Source: JACCVL01 sp963704295 (GTDB lineage: Bacteria; Actinomycetota; Actinomycetes; Propionibacteriales; Nocardioidaceae). From it: 64,000 nucleotides of DNA. Below are positions 31,432 through 43,345 of this stretch, piece after piece. The notes beneath the pieces were generated by a model, which was not told the DNA's origin, made no database searches, and was given only the letters and a program-made list of their open reading frames with translations. The position numbers and the translations under genes were made by a program. The DNA is taken from positions 2,418,001 through 2,482,000 of the forward strand of contig OY969884.1 of assembly GCA_963704295.1 (NCBI GenBank), written 5' to 3'. How positions within the stretch are numbered: position 1 is the first letter of the stretch; each line of letters begins with the position of its first letter.

Positions 31432-33618
31432 TCAGCCGTCGAAGCGGAACCACACCGTCCCGAGCGGCGGCAGGGTCACGGCGACCGAGGCGGGCTGGCC
31501 GTGCCAGCCCTCGTCGACCGCGTCCACCCCGCCGAGGTTGCCCACTCCAGAGCCGCGGTAGGCGTCCGAGTCGGTGTTGACGACCTCGGTCCACCGGCCT
31601 GCGGCCGGCAGCCCGAGCCGGTACCCCTCGTGCGGCACCGCGGCGAAGTTCGCCACGCAGACGAGCCGCTGCTCGCCGTCGGTGCGTACGAAGCTGAACG
31701 TGTTGTTGAGGGAGTCGTTGGCATCGATCCAGGCGAAGCCGGCCGGGTCGGAGTCGGAACGCCACAGCGCGGGCGAGTCCCGGTAGACCCCGTTCAGGTC
31801 CCGCACCAGCGACTGCACGCCGGCGTGCGACGGGTCGTCCAGCAGCCACCAGTCCAGCTCGCGCTCCTCGGACCATTCGTTGTCCTGGGCGATCTCACCG
31901 CCCATGAAGAGCAACGGCTTGCCGGGGTGTGCCCACATGAACGCGAGGTACGCCCGCAAGGTCGCCAGCTGCCGCCACCGGTCGCCCGGCATCTTCCGCA
32001 GCAGCGAGCCCTTCCCGTGCACCACCTCGTCGTGGCTCAGCGGCAACACGAAGTGCTCGGAGTAGGCGTACATCATCGCGAACGTCATCTGGTGGTGGTG
32101 GTACTGCCGGTGTACCGGGTCGTGGGCGACGTAACCGAGCGAGTCGTGCATCCAGCCCATGTTCCACTTCAGCCCGAAACCCAGGCCGCCGAGGTGGGTC
32201 GGCCGGGTCACCCCCGGCCACGAGGTGGACTCCTCGGCGATCAGCGTGGTGCCGGGAACCCGCTTGTGGCAGGTGGCGTTGACCTCCTGCAGGAACGCGA
32301 CCGCCTCGAGGTTCTCCCGCCCGCCGTACTGGTTCGGCTCCCACTGGCCGTCCTCGCGCGAGTAGTCGAGGTAGAGCATCGAGGCGACCGCGTCGACCCG
32401 CAGCGCGTCGATGTGAAACTCCTCCAGCCAGTACACGGCGTTGGCCACCAGGAAGTTGCGGACCTCGCTGCGGCCGAAGTCGAAGACGTACGTGCCCCAG
32501 TCCATCTGCTCGCCCCGCCGGGGGTCGGCATGCTCGTAGAGCGGGGTCCCGTCGAACCGGGCCAGCGCGAACTCGTCCTTCGGGAAGTGCGCGGGCACCC
32601 AGTCCAGGATCACGCCGACACCGGCCTGGTGCAGCCGGTCGACGAGGTAGCGGAAGTCGTCCGGAGCACCGAAGCGCGAGGTCGGGGCGAAGTAGCCGGT
32701 CACCTGGTAGCCCCAGGACCCGCCGAACGGATGCTCGGCCACCGGCAGCAGCTCGACGTGGGTGAAGCCCAGGTCGGCTACGTAGGCGACCAGTTCGTCG
32801 GCCAGCTCGCGGTAGCCGCGGTCCTTGCGCCACGAGCCGAGGTGCACCTCGTAGACGCTCATCGCCGCGGTGTGCGGGGTCTGCTGAGCGCGCCGTGCCA
32901 GCCAGCCCTCGTCAGCCCAGGCGTAGTCCGACTCGTAGACCACCGAGGCGGTCTCCGGCGGTCGCTGAGTGTGGGTAGCCAGCGGGTCGGCCTTCGTGCG
33001 CCACTGCCCGTCGGCGCCGAGCACGGCGAACTTGTACGTGGTGCCGGGGCCCGTGTCCGGCACGAACAGCTCCCAGACCCCGGACGAGCCCATCGCCCGC
33101 ATCGGGGTGGACTGGCCGTCCCAGTGGTTGAAGTCCCCCACCACGCGGACACCGCTGGCGTTCGGCGCCCAGACGGCGAACGACGTTCCGTACACCGGCC
33201 CGCCAGCGCTCTCGTACCGCCGGACGTGGGCGCCGAGCACGTCCCACAGCTGCTCGTGCCTGCCCTCACCGATCAGGTGCAGGTCGATGTCACCGAGGGT
33301 GGGGAGGTAGCGGTAGGCGTCGTCGACCCGCAGGTGCTCGCCACCGGGGTAGCGCACCACCAGCCGGTAGTCGGTGACGTCGGGGAGCTCCACCACGCCG
33401 ACCCAGACGCCCCCGTGCTCGTGCCGCAACGGGACCAGCCCGCCCTCGTGCTGCACCGACACGCTCTCCGCCAGCGGCCGCAGGGTGCGGATCGTGACCG
33501 CGCCGGCGTGCGGATGCGCGCCGAGGATGCTGTGCGGGTCGTGGTGCCGGCCCTCCACGAGCGCATCCAGCGCGCCGGTGTCGACGGGCTGCGGGGTGCT
33601 GGTTCCGGACCTGGTCAT
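31432..33618 (-). CDS. glgB: 1,4-alpha-glucan branching enzyme
   Basis: This 728-aa GH13 enzyme has the N-terminal N1/CBM48 region (HDPHSILGAHPHAGAVTIRTLRP, then GTSFAVWAPNASGVRVVGDFNHWDG). The catalytic barrel contains DALRVDAVASMLYLDYSRE (nucleophile Asp), LIAEESTSWPGVTRPTHLGGLGFGLKWNMGWMHD (acid Glu) and LPLSHDEVVHGKGSLL. It introduces alpha-1,6 branches into alpha-1,4-glucan made by GlgE. Last gene of the glgE-treS-mak-glgB operon; its ATG overlaps the mak stop (ATGA). Confidence 0.97.
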   Translation of the reverse strand: MTRSGTSTPQPVDTGALDALVEGRHHDPHSILGAHPHAGAVTIRTLRPLAESVSVQHEGGLVPLRHEHGGVWVGVVELPDVTDYRLVVRYPGGEHLRVDDAYRYLPTLGDIDLHLIGEGRHEQLWDVLGAHVRRYESAGGPVYGTSFAVWAPNASGVRVVGDFNHWDGQSTPMRAMGSSGVWELFVPDTGPGTTYKFAVLGADGQWRTKADPLATHTQRPPETASVVYESDYAWADEGWLARRAQQTPHTAAMSVYEVHLGSWRKDRGYRELADELVAYVADLGFTHVELLPVAEHPFGGSWGYQVTGYFAPTSRFGAPDDFRYLVDRLHQAGVGVILDWVPAHFPKDEFALARFDGTPLYEHADPRRGEQMDWGTYVFDFGRSEVRNFLVANAVYWLEEFHIDALRVDAVASMLYLDYSREDGQWEPNQYGGRENLEAVAFLQEVNATCHKRVPGTTLIAEESTSWPGVTRPTHLGGLGFGLKWNMGWMHDSLGYVAHDPVHRQYHHHQMTFAMMYAYSEHFVLPLSHDEVVHGKGSLLRKMPGDRWRQLATLRAYLAFMWAHPGKPLLFMGGEIAQDNEWSEERELDWWLLDDPSHAGVQSLVRDLNGVYRDSPALWRSDSDPAGFAWIDANDSLNNTFSFVRTDGEQRLVCVANFAAVPHEGYRLGLPAAGRWTEVVNTDSDAYRGSGVGNLGGVDAVDEGWHGQPASVAVTLPPLGTVWFRFDG

Positions 33619-34984
33619 GCGTCGCCTCCGCTGGGCTCCTGGGCGAGCCGGGCCACGGCCCGGAGCGGGATCGGCAGCCAGCTCGGCCGGTTCCGGCTCT
33701 CGTAGACCACTTCGTACACTGCCTTGTCCGTCTCGTATGCGCGCAGCAGAGCGGCGTGGGCCTCCGGCTCGGCCCCGGACTCCTCGGCGTACCCGGCGAG
33801 GAACGCGTCCCGGTTCCGCGCCGACCACTCCAGCGCCCGTTGGGCGAGCTGGTGGTCGCCGAGCAGGTCCGCCCACTGCGACTGCGCGGCGTACTCGAAC
33901 GACCGGAGCATCCCGGCGACGTCCCGCCACGGCGAGTCCAGAGCGGTCCGGGCCGCCAGCGGGGTGGCCGGCTCGCCCTCGAAGTCGATGATCCGCCAGC
34001 CGTCCAGGGTGCGCAGCGCCTGGCCGAGGTGGAAGTCGCCGTGCACCCGCTGGACCGGGACGTCGGACCCGAGGCCGGCCATCGCGTCGTAGGCGCCGGC
34101 CAGGCCGGCGGCGTGCGCCGCCAGCTCCGGGACGTCGGCGACCGCCGCGTTCAGCCGGGCCCGCATTCGGCCGGCGGCCTCGGACAGCTCGGCGGCGCTC
34201 CAGGTCGCGGTCGGCAGGTGCCGGGCCAGCTCGCCGTGCAGCCGCGCCGTGGTCGCGCCGAGGCGGTGCGACTCGGAGGCGAAGTCGCCACCGACCTCGT
34301 CCGGGTGCAGGTCACGCTCGGCGAACAGGTCGCGCACGCTGGTCAGCGCGAGGTCCCAGCCGTCGGTCGCGGTGCGCAGGAAGTCCGACAGCATGGCCAG
34401 GTCGATCGGCTCGCCCGACTCGTCACTGCCCTCGAGCCAGCCGACCATCGGGACCACCTCGTGGGAGCCGGCCTCGGTGAGGGCGGCCAGCACCTCGATG
34501 TCCGGGTTGCGGCCGGGCACCACCCGGCGGAAGACCTTGAGCAGCAGATCGTCGCCCACCACCACGTTGCTGTTGGACTGCTCGCCGGTGAGCAGCACGC
34601 TCGGGCGGCCGCGGTCCATCGTGCGCTTGGCGACGGTGTGCAGCCGGAGCGTCGTGTCCAGCGACTCACCTGCCAGCCCGGCGGTGAGCAGCCCGACCGC
34701 GTCCCGGTCGTGCAGCGCGTCATAGACGTGCCGACCGTCCCACTCGCCCAGGTAGGCGTGGTCGAGCTGCTCCTGCCGCTCGCTGTGGTACGCCAGCGGT
34801 AGGTGGTAGACGTCGGTCCCGGAGTCGGAGTCCACGTCGGCCAGCGCCACCTGGACCCGGACGTCGACGTCTCCGGCCACCCAGGCGAGGGTGCGGACCT
34901 CTCGGACCCGGTGGTCGCGGCCCTTGCCGGCGAACCAGCGCTGGTGGGGCAGGTACTCCTCGATCCGTGTGGCCAGGGTGTCGC

Positions 34985-34988
<4 letters not shown>
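33615..34988 (-). CDS. mak: Maltokinase
   Basis: This 457-aa protein has a kinase fold with the family signatures EQSNSNVVVGDDLLLKVFRRVVPGRNPDIEV (P-loop-like lysine region), VQRVHGDFHLGQALRT (catalytic Asp) and IIDFEGEPATPLAARTALDSPWRDVAGMLRS (metal-binding Asp). It phosphorylates maltose with ATP to alpha-maltose-1-phosphate, the GlgE substrate. In many actinobacteria Mak is fused to TreS; here the two are separate but joined by a 4-bp GTGA overlap. Length is normal for the single-domain enzyme. Confidence 0.95.
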
Positions 34989-36669
<1,681 letters not shown>

Positions 36670-36673
<4 letters not shown>

Positions 36674-38688
36674 CGAGCCGTGGCCCGCAGGTGCAGGACG
36701 TGCGCGGGCTCGACCGAGGGGTCCAGCCGCACGTAGTTGTGCTCACCCCAGTGCCAGGTCTGGTCGGTGAGCTCGTCGTGCACCTCGAAGGTGTCCTGCC
36801 AGTCCAGCCCGAGCGCCGGCATGTCGAGGTGGACGACCGTCTCGTGCGCCGCGTGCGGGTCGACGTTGAGCACCACGAGCACGATGTCGGGACCGGGGGC
36901 TCCGCTGCCCGCCACGGGCTCCGGCGCCCGCTTGGAGAAGCACACGATCCGGTCGTGGTCGGTGCGGTGCACGGTGAGGTCGCGGAGCTGCTGGAGCGCC
37001 GGGTGGGTGGCGCGGATCGCGTTCAGCCGGGCGAGGTACGGCGCCAGGCTGCGGCCCTCCGCCTCGGCGGCCCCCCAGTCCCGAACCCGGATCTGGTACT
37101 TCTCCGAGTCGAGGTACTCCTCGCTGCCCGGGCGGACCGCGACGTGCTCGTAGAGCTCGTAGCCGGCGTAGACGCCCCAGGACGGTGACCCGGTCGCGGC
37201 AAGGACCGCACGGACCTTGAACGACGCCGGCCCGCCGTACTGCAGGTAGGTGCTGAGGATGTCCGGGGTGTTGACGAAGAAGTTCGGGCGCAGCACGTGC
37301 GCCGTCTCCCGCGCCAGCTCGACCAGGTAGTCCTCGATCCCGGCCTTCTCGTTGCGCCAGGTGAAGTAGGTATAGCTCTGGTGGAAGCCGACGGTGCCGA
37401 GCCCGCGCATCATCGCCGGCTTGGTGAACGCCTCGGACAGGAACACCACGTCCGGGTCGGTCCGTCGGATCTCGGTGAACAGCCGCTCCCAGAAAGCCAC
37501 CGGCTTGGTGTGCGGGTTGTCCACGCGGAAGATGCGGACGCCGTGCGCCATCCAGTGCCGCACCACCCGCAGCACCTCGGCGTAGAGCCCCTCGGGGTCG
37601 TTGTCGAAGTTCAACGGGTAGATGTCCTGGTACTTCTTCGGCGGGTTCTCGGCGTAGGCGATGGTCCCGTCGGCGCGGGTCGTGAACCACTCCGGGTGCT
37701 CCTTGACCCAGGGGTGGTCCGGAGCGCACTGCAGGGCCAGGTCGAGCGCCACCTCGAGGCCCGCGTCGGCCGCTCGTGCGACGAACCGGTCGAAGTCGGC
37801 CAGCGTCCCCAGCTCGGGGTGAACGGCGTCGTGCCCACCGTCGTCGGAGCCGATCGCCCACGGCGACCCGACGTCGTCCGGCGTCGGGTCCAGGGTGTTG
37901 TTGCGTCCCTTGCGGTTCACCCGGCCGATCGGGTGGATGGGCGGCAGGTAGATGACGTCGAAGCCCATCGCGGCCACGGCCGGCAGCCGTTCGGCCGCGG
38001 TGCGCAGGGTGCCCGGGACGATGGCTCCGTCTGCCTCCTGCCGAGCCCCCTCCGAGCGGGGGAAGAACTCGTACCAGGAGCCGACCAGCGCCCGCCGTCG
38101 GTCCACCTGCAGCGGACAGACCGGGCTGTGGTCGACCAGGTCCCGCAGCGGGTGCGCCGCCAGCACCTCCTGAACCTCCGGAGAGGTGCCGGCTGACAGC
38201 CGGGCCGGCACCGGACGGGTGGTGTCCCGCAGCGCCGTGACCGCGTCCAGCAGGACCTGCCGCTGGTTGCGACCCGACGCGGTTCGGGAGCCGGGCAGGG
38301 CGGCTGCGGCCCGCTCGAGAACGAGCGCGCCCTCGACGAGCATCAGCTCGACGTCCACCCCGGCCTCGACCTTGATCACCGCGTCGTGCTCCCAGGTCGC
38401 GTACGGGTGGCTCCAGGACTGGACCCGGAAGGTCCAGTCACCCACCTCGTCCGCCGACACGTCGGCGGTCCACCGGTCGGGGACGTCCGGCCCAACCGGG
38501 CGCATCGGGACAGGGGCCCGGTCGGTGCCATCGGGGGCGGTCAGGACGACGTCGGCCCCGAGCGCGTCGTGTCCCTCCCGGAACACGGTTGCCTGGACCT
38601 GGAAGGTCTCGCTGACCACCGCCTTGACCGGGTACCGGCCACCCTCTGCGACAGGCGTGACGTCCATGATGGGGATACGCGGGATCAC
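36670..38688 (-). CDS. glgE: Alpha-1,4-glucan:maltose-1-phosphate maltosyltransferase
   Basis: This protein of about 672 aa shows the GlgE layout: an N-terminal beta domain (IPIMDVTPVAEGGRYPVKAVVSETFQVQATVFREGHDALGADV), a GH13 barrel with GVRIFRVDNPHTKPVAFWERL (nucleophile Asp), VFLSEAFTKPAMMRGLGTVGFHQSYTYFTWRNEK (Glu) and YELYEHVAVRPGSEEYLDSEKYQIRVRDW. It extends alpha-1,4-glucan from maltose-1-phosphate. I chose the GTG at 38688 because TAGGTT lies 7 nt before it (leaderless); a TTG at 38697 overlaps that element. First gene of the operon. Confidence 0.95.
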
Positions 38689-38695
38689 CGTCGTC

Positions 38696-38768
38696 AACCT
38701 AGCGAGGGTGCGGGGGATACGCCCAACCGGTGAGTGCGTGCGAAGGCGCGCGCCCGCACCTGTACCGT
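38696..38768. promoter_or_regulatory. Divergent glgE/glgP promoter region
   Basis: A minus-strand TAGGTT (38696-38701) lies 7 nt before the glgE GTG, and a plus-strand TACCGT (38763-38768) lies 6 nt before the glgP GTG. Both starts look leaderless. The 60 bp between the two -10 boxes are short enough for shared regulation; no clear operator was seen. Confidence 0.5.
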
Positions 38769-38774
38769 CATGCG

Positions 38775-41339
38775 GTGCGTGCGATCCGACGGTTCACCGT
38801 CCGCCCCGTCCTGCCCGCCGCCCTGCGGCCACTCGGCGAGCTCGCGACCAACCTGCGCTGGTCGTGGCACCCCGCGACGCAGGAGCTGTTCGCCTCGATC
38901 GACCCGGCGCTGTGGGAGCGGACCGGCCAGGACCCGGTCCGGCTGCTGGGCTCGCTGTCGACCGACCGGCTGGACCGGCTGTCCGCGGACCAGGCGTTCC
39001 TCCAGCGGCTCGCGGCGGAGCACGCCGACCTCGACGACTACCTGACCGGACAGCGCTGGTACCAGCGATCGGAGTCCGTCGGCGCCGAGGGGCCTCAGGC
39101 GATCGCCTACTTCTCCGCCGAGTTCGGCATCACCGGGGTCCTGCCGCAGTACTCCGGCGGACTCGGCATCCTGGCCGGCGACCACCTCAAGGCCGGCAGC
39201 GACCTGGGCGTGCCGCTGGTAGCGGTCGGGCTGTTCTACCGGCACGGCTACTTCCGGCAGTCGCTGTCGCCGGAGGGCTGGCAGGAGGAGCGCTACCCGG
39301 TCAACGACCCCGACGGGTTGCCGCTGACGCTGCTGCGGGAAGCCGACGGCACGGTGCCGCACGTGCACGTCGGCCTGCCCGACGGCAAGCAGCTGACCGC
39401 ACGGGTGTGGGTCGCCCAGGTGGGCCGGGTGCCGCTGCTGCTGCTGGACTCCGACGTCACCCTCAACGACGGACTCGGGCTCGACGTCACCGACCGGCTG
39501 TACGGCGGCGGGCCGGAGCACCGGCTGCTGCAGGAGATGCTGCTCGGCATCGGTGGGGTCCGGGCGCTGCGTGCGTACGCCACGATCACCGGGGGTCCGG
39601 AGCCGGAGGTCTACCACTGCAACGAGGGGCACGCCGGGTTCCTCGGCCTGGAGCGGATCCGCGAACTGACCGAGGGGCAGGGCCAGGACTTCGACGCCGC
39701 CCTCGAGACCGTCCGGGCCGGCACCGTCTTCACCACCCACACACCGGTCCCGGCCGGGATCGACCGGTTCCCGCGCGAGCTCGTCGAGCAGCACTTCGGT
39801 GGTGACAACGCCTGCGACGGCGTCCCGGTGGAGCGGATCCTCGCACTGGGGGCGGAGTCGTACCCCGGTGGCGACAGCGGCGTGTTCAACATGGCGGTGA
39901 TGGGGCTGCGGCTGGCGCAGCGGGCAAACGGCGTGAGTCTGCTGCACGGCGAGGTCAGCCGGGGCATGTTCGCCGGCCTGTGGCCGGGTTTCGACGCCGC
40001 CGACGTGCCGATCAGCTCGATCACCAACGGCGTGCATGCCCCGACCTGGCTTGCGCCGGAGGCGATGGCCCTGGCGGACAGCGACGGTCCCGAGGCGTTC
40101 GCGGCCGTCGACCAGATCCCGGGCGAGGTCATCTGGTCGACCAAGCGCGCGCTGCGGGCCCGGCTGGTCGCCGACGTCCGCCGCCGGTTGCGGGAGTCTC
40201 TGCTGCACCGCGGGCACACCCCGGCCGAGCTGACCTGGGTCGACTCGGTGCTGGACCCCGACGTGCTGACGATCGGCTTCGCCCGCCGGGTGCCGTCGTA
40301 CAAGCGGCTCACGTTGATGCTGCGCGACCCGGAGCGGCTGCGCTCCCTGCTGCTGCACCCCGAGCGCCCGGTCCAGCTGGTCATCGCCGGCAAGTCCCAC
40401 CCCGCCGACGACGGCGGCAAGCAGCTCATCCAGGAGATCGTCCAGTTCGCCGACGACCCGCAGGTCCGGCACCGGATCGTGTTCCTGCCGGACTACGACA
40501 TCACGATGGCCCAGCCGCTCTACCCGGGCTGTGACGTCTGGCTGAACAACCCGCTGCGCCCGTACGAGGCCTGCGGCACCTCGGGCATGAAGGCGGCGCT
40601 GAACGGCGGGCTGAACCTGTCCATCCTCGACGGCTGGTGGGACGAGTGGTTCGACGGCTCGAACGGCTGGGCGATCCCGTCCGCGGACGGGATCGACGAC
40701 CCTGACCGCAGGGACGACATCGAGGCTCGCGCCCTCTACGACCTGGTGCAGAACGAGGTCGCCCCCCGGTTCTACGGCGTCGACGACTCCGGCACTCCCG
40801 GCCGGTGGCTGGAGATGGTCCGGCACACGCTGGCGTCGCTGGGGCCGAAGGTGCTGGCCACCCGGATGCTGCGGGACTACGTGCTCGAGCTGTACGCCCC
40901 CGCCGCGCGCTCGGCCCGCGGGCTGCGCGCCGATCCGAGCCAGGCCGTCGAGCTGGCCGGCTGGAAGCACCGGGTGCGCGCCGGCTGGCCGCACGTCCGC
41001 GTGGAGCACGTGGAGGCCTCCGGCATCGGCGACGCGCCGGAGGTCGGGTCCACCCTCGCGCTCCAGGTGTGGGTCGACCTCGACGAGCTGACCGCCGCTG
41101 ACGTCCAGGTCGAGGTGGTGCATGGCACCGCTCGAGACGACGACGCCCTGGACCACACCCAGGCCGCCGTCCTCGGTCATGCCGAGGCGTACGAGGCCGG
41201 CCGGCACCGGTTCTCCGGGGAGGTGAAGCTGGAGACCACGGGGCCGTTCGGCTACACCGTGCGGGTGCTTCCCCGCCACGAGCTGCTGGGCAGCCCGGCC
41301 GAGCTGGGGCTGGTCGCCTGGCCCGAACCGCCCGGCTGA
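38775..41339 (+). CDS. glgP: Alpha-glucan (glycogen) phosphorylase
   Basis: This protein of about 854 aa begins RAIRRFTVRPVLPAALRPLGELATNLRWSWHPATQELFASIDP, the actinobacterial GlgP start. Motifs include YFSAEFGITGVLPQYSGGLGILAGDHLKAGSDLG, VYHCNEGHAGFLGLERI, FTTHTPVPAGIDRF, FARRVPSYKRLTLML and the PLP-lysine region RPYEACGTSGMKAALNGGLNLSILDGWWDE. It phosphorolyses alpha-1,4-glucan to glucose-1-phosphate. The GTG at 38775 is favoured over an upstream ATG (38730) by the TACCGT box and by homology. Its last 88 bp overlap the convergent glgX gene. Confidence 0.94.
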   Translation: MRAIRRFTVRPVLPAALRPLGELATNLRWSWHPATQELFASIDPALWERTGQDPVRLLGSLSTDRLDRLSADQAFLQRLAAEHADLDDYLTGQRWYQRSESVGAEGPQAIAYFSAEFGITGVLPQYSGGLGILAGDHLKAGSDLGVPLVAVGLFYRHGYFRQSLSPEGWQEERYPVNDPDGLPLTLLREADGTVPHVHVGLPDGKQLTARVWVAQVGRVPLLLLDSDVTLNDGLGLDVTDRLYGGGPEHRLLQEMLLGIGGVRALRAYATITGGPEPEVYHCNEGHAGFLGLERIRELTEGQGQDFDAALETVRAGTVFTTHTPVPAGIDRFPRELVEQHFGGDNACDGVPVERILALGAESYPGGDSGVFNMAVMGLRLAQRANGVSLLHGEVSRGMFAGLWPGFDAADVPISSITNGVHAPTWLAPEAMALADSDGPEAFAAVDQIPGEVIWSTKRALRARLVADVRRRLRESLLHRGHTPAELTWVDSVLDPDVLTIGFARRVPSYKRLTLMLRDPERLRSLLLHPERPVQLVIAGKSHPADDGGKQLIQEIVQFADDPQVRHRIVFLPDYDITMAQPLYPGCDVWLNNPLRPYEACGTSGMKAALNGGLNLSILDGWWDEWFDGSNGWAIPSADGIDDPDRRDDIEARALYDLVQNEVAPRFYGVDDSGTPGRWLEMVRHTLASLGPKVLATRMLRDYVLELYAPAARSARGLRADPSQAVELAGWKHRVRAGWPHVRVEHVEASGIGDAPEVGSTLALQVWVDLDELTAADVQVEVVHGTARDDDALDHTQAAVLGHAEAYEAGRHRFSGEVKLETTGPFGYTVRVLPRHELLGSPAELGLVAWPEPPG

Positions 41340-43312
41340 CCGGTCGATCCGAGCAACAGCAGCGAACGGCCCGGCAGGATCAGCTCGGCTCCGGTCTCGA
41401 CAGTGGGCGGGACCGACTCGCCCCCCGTGGCGACCAGCGGCCGCCAGGTGTGGGGTCCCGGCGCGAGGACCGTTGCCTCCGTCGGTGCTGCGTGCAGCCA
41501 GAGCAGGAACGAACGGTCGTCGTGCGGTCCGCCGTCAAGCAGCAGGCCGAGCGTCGCCAGCGAGTCGTCGAACCAGTCGCCGTCCTGCATGGACCGCCCG
41601 GTCGGGTGCAACCAGGTCAGGTCGCCCGGACGTCGGATGCGCAGGACCGGGTGCTCGCGGCGCAGTCGCAGCAGCTGCGAGGTGAGGCAGGTGAGGCCCG
41701 CCCAGTCGGGGTCTGCCCGCCAGTCGACCCAGGTGAGCGGGCCGTCGTGGCAGTACGCGTTGTTGTTGCCTCGTTGGGTCCGGCCGCGCTCGTCACCCGC
41801 GGTCAGCATCGGCACTCCGGTGGACAGCAGGAGGGTCGCGAGCAGGTTGGCGGCCTGCCGACGCCGTAGTCCGATCACCTCGACGTCGTCGGTCTCCCCC
41901 TCGACTCCGCAGTTCCAGGACCGGTTGTCGGCGTGGCCGTCTCTGCCCTCCTCGCCGTTGGCCGCGTTGTGCCGCCGCTCGTACGACACCAGGTCGCGGA
42001 GGGTGAAGCCGTCGTGCGCGGTGACGTAGTTGACCGAGGCGACCGGAGCGTGGCCGTCGTCCCGGTAGAGATCGGTCGAGCCGGACAGCCGGTAGGCGAG
42101 GTCCCGGACCCCGCCGGAGCGCAGCCGCCAGAAGTCACGGACGGTGTCGCGGTAGCGGTCGTTCCACTCGGTCCAGGGCGGGGGGAACCCACCGACCAGG
42201 TAGCCCTCGGCGGTGGCGTCCCACGGCTCGGCGACCAGCTTCACCTGACGCAGCACGGGGTCCTGCCCGATCGCCGCCAGCAGCCCGCTGTGCGGATGCG
42301 GGCCGCCGGAGACCGAGCGGGCGAGCACGGAGGCGAGGTCGAACCGGAAGCCGTCCACGTGCATCACCTCCACCCAGTAGCGCAGCGAGTCGGTCACGAG
42401 ACGCAGGGCGGCCGGGTGGGTCGCGGCCAGCGTGTTGCCGCAACCGGTCAGGTCCTCGTAGCGGCCGTCCGGGTGGTGCCGGTAGTACGCCCCGTCTGCG
42501 AACCCTCGCAGGCACAGCGTGCGGCCGTCGTCGCCACCTTCCGCGGTGTGGTTGTAGACGACGTCGAGCAAGACCTCGATCCCCGCGCTGTGCAGCGCCC
42601 TGACCAGCTGCTTGAACTCGGTGACCTGGCCCCCCCGGTCGCCGGACGAGGAGTAGCCGGCATGCGGTGCGAAGAAGCCCAGTGAGTTGTAGCCCCAGTA
42701 GTTGACCAGGCCCCTGGCGGTCAGGCCGGGCTCGCTGACGAAGTGGTGCACCGGCAGCAACTCCACGGCGGTGACGCCGAGCGCCTCGAGCGTCTTCACC
42801 ATCGCAGGGTGCGCCAGGCCGGCGTAGGTCCCCCTGAGCGGCTCCGGCACGCCGGGGTGCTGCATCGTCAGCCCGCGTACGTGCGCCTCGTAGATCACGG
42901 TGTCGGCCCATGGCGTGCGCGGTGGGGCGTCGCCGCTCCAGTCGAAGTCGTCGTCGACCACCACCGACCAGCCGACGTGCGGCGCCGAGTCGTCGGTCCA
43001 ATCGGGGAAGCCGCTCGGGTCCAGCTCACCGCTGACGGCCCGGGCATACGGGTCGAGCAGCAATCGGTGCGGGTTGAAGCAGTGCCCGGCTGCCCGGTCG
43101 TGTGGCCCGTCTGCGCGATAGCCGTAGCGCTGCCCGGCGCCCACGCCGGGGAGCTGCAGCTCCCAGACGCCGAGTGCGGGCCCCCGCATGGGCAGCCGGC
43201 ACTCCCGGTCCTGGTCGTCCAGCAGGCACAGCTCGACCAGGCTGGCGTCCGGTGCCCACACGGCGAAGGTCGTGCCGTACGGGCCTGCGGTGGCACCGAG
43301 CGCGGGGGTCAC
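41252..43312 (-). CDS. glgX: Glycogen debranching enzyme
   Basis: This 686-aa GH13 isoamylase-type enzyme has an N-terminal CBM48 (GPYGTTFAVWAPDASLVELCLLDDQDRE) and a barrel with DTVIYEAHVRGLTMQHPGVPEPLRGTYAGL, LLDVVYNHTAEGGDDGRTLCLRG, HVDGFRFDLASVLAR (nucleophile Asp), KLVAEPWDATAEGYLVGGFP (Glu) and NYVTAHDGFTLRDLVSYERRHN. It hydrolyses alpha-1,6 branches left by phosphorylase. After the expected end (ILPGRSLLLLGS) about 30 Ser/Gly-rich residues are read from the antisense of glgP, an extension not expected in the family. Confidence 0.94.
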   Translation of the reverse strand: MTPALGATAGPYGTTFAVWAPDASLVELCLLDDQDRECRLPMRGPALGVWELQLPGVGAGQRYGYRADGPHDRAAGHCFNPHRLLLDPYARAVSGELDPSGFPDWTDDSAPHVGWSVVVDDDFDWSGDAPPRTPWADTVIYEAHVRGLTMQHPGVPEPLRGTYAGLAHPAMVKTLEALGVTAVELLPVHHFVSEPGLTARGLVNYWGYNSLGFFAPHAGYSSSGDRGGQVTEFKQLVRALHSAGIEVLLDVVYNHTAEGGDDGRTLCLRGFADGAYYRHHPDGRYEDLTGCGNTLAATHPAALRLVTDSLRYWVEVMHVDGFRFDLASVLARSVSGGPHPHSGLLAAIGQDPVLRQVKLVAEPWDATAEGYLVGGFPPPWTEWNDRYRDTVRDFWRLRSGGVRDLAYRLSGSTDLYRDDGHAPVASVNYVTAHDGFTLRDLVSYERRHNAANGEEGRDGHADNRSWNCGVEGETDDVEVIGLRRRQAANLLATLLLSTGVPMLTAGDERGRTQRGNNNAYCHDGPLTWVDWRADPDWAGLTCLTSQLLRLRREHPVLRIRRPGDLTWLHPTGRSMQDGDWFDDSLATLGLLLDGGPHDDRSFLLWLHAAPTEATVLAPGPHTWRPLVATGGESVPPTVETGAELILPGRSLLLLGSTGQPGGSGQATSPSSAGLPSSSWRGSTRTV

Positions 43313-43345
43313 GAGGGGTCATTGTGCCTGCACTACGCTCACCGG

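Noticed and set aside
38689..38697. TTG start for GlgE at 38697
   Set aside because: It overlaps the -10-like TAGGTT; the GTG at 38688 gives the usual family N-terminus and leaderless spacing.
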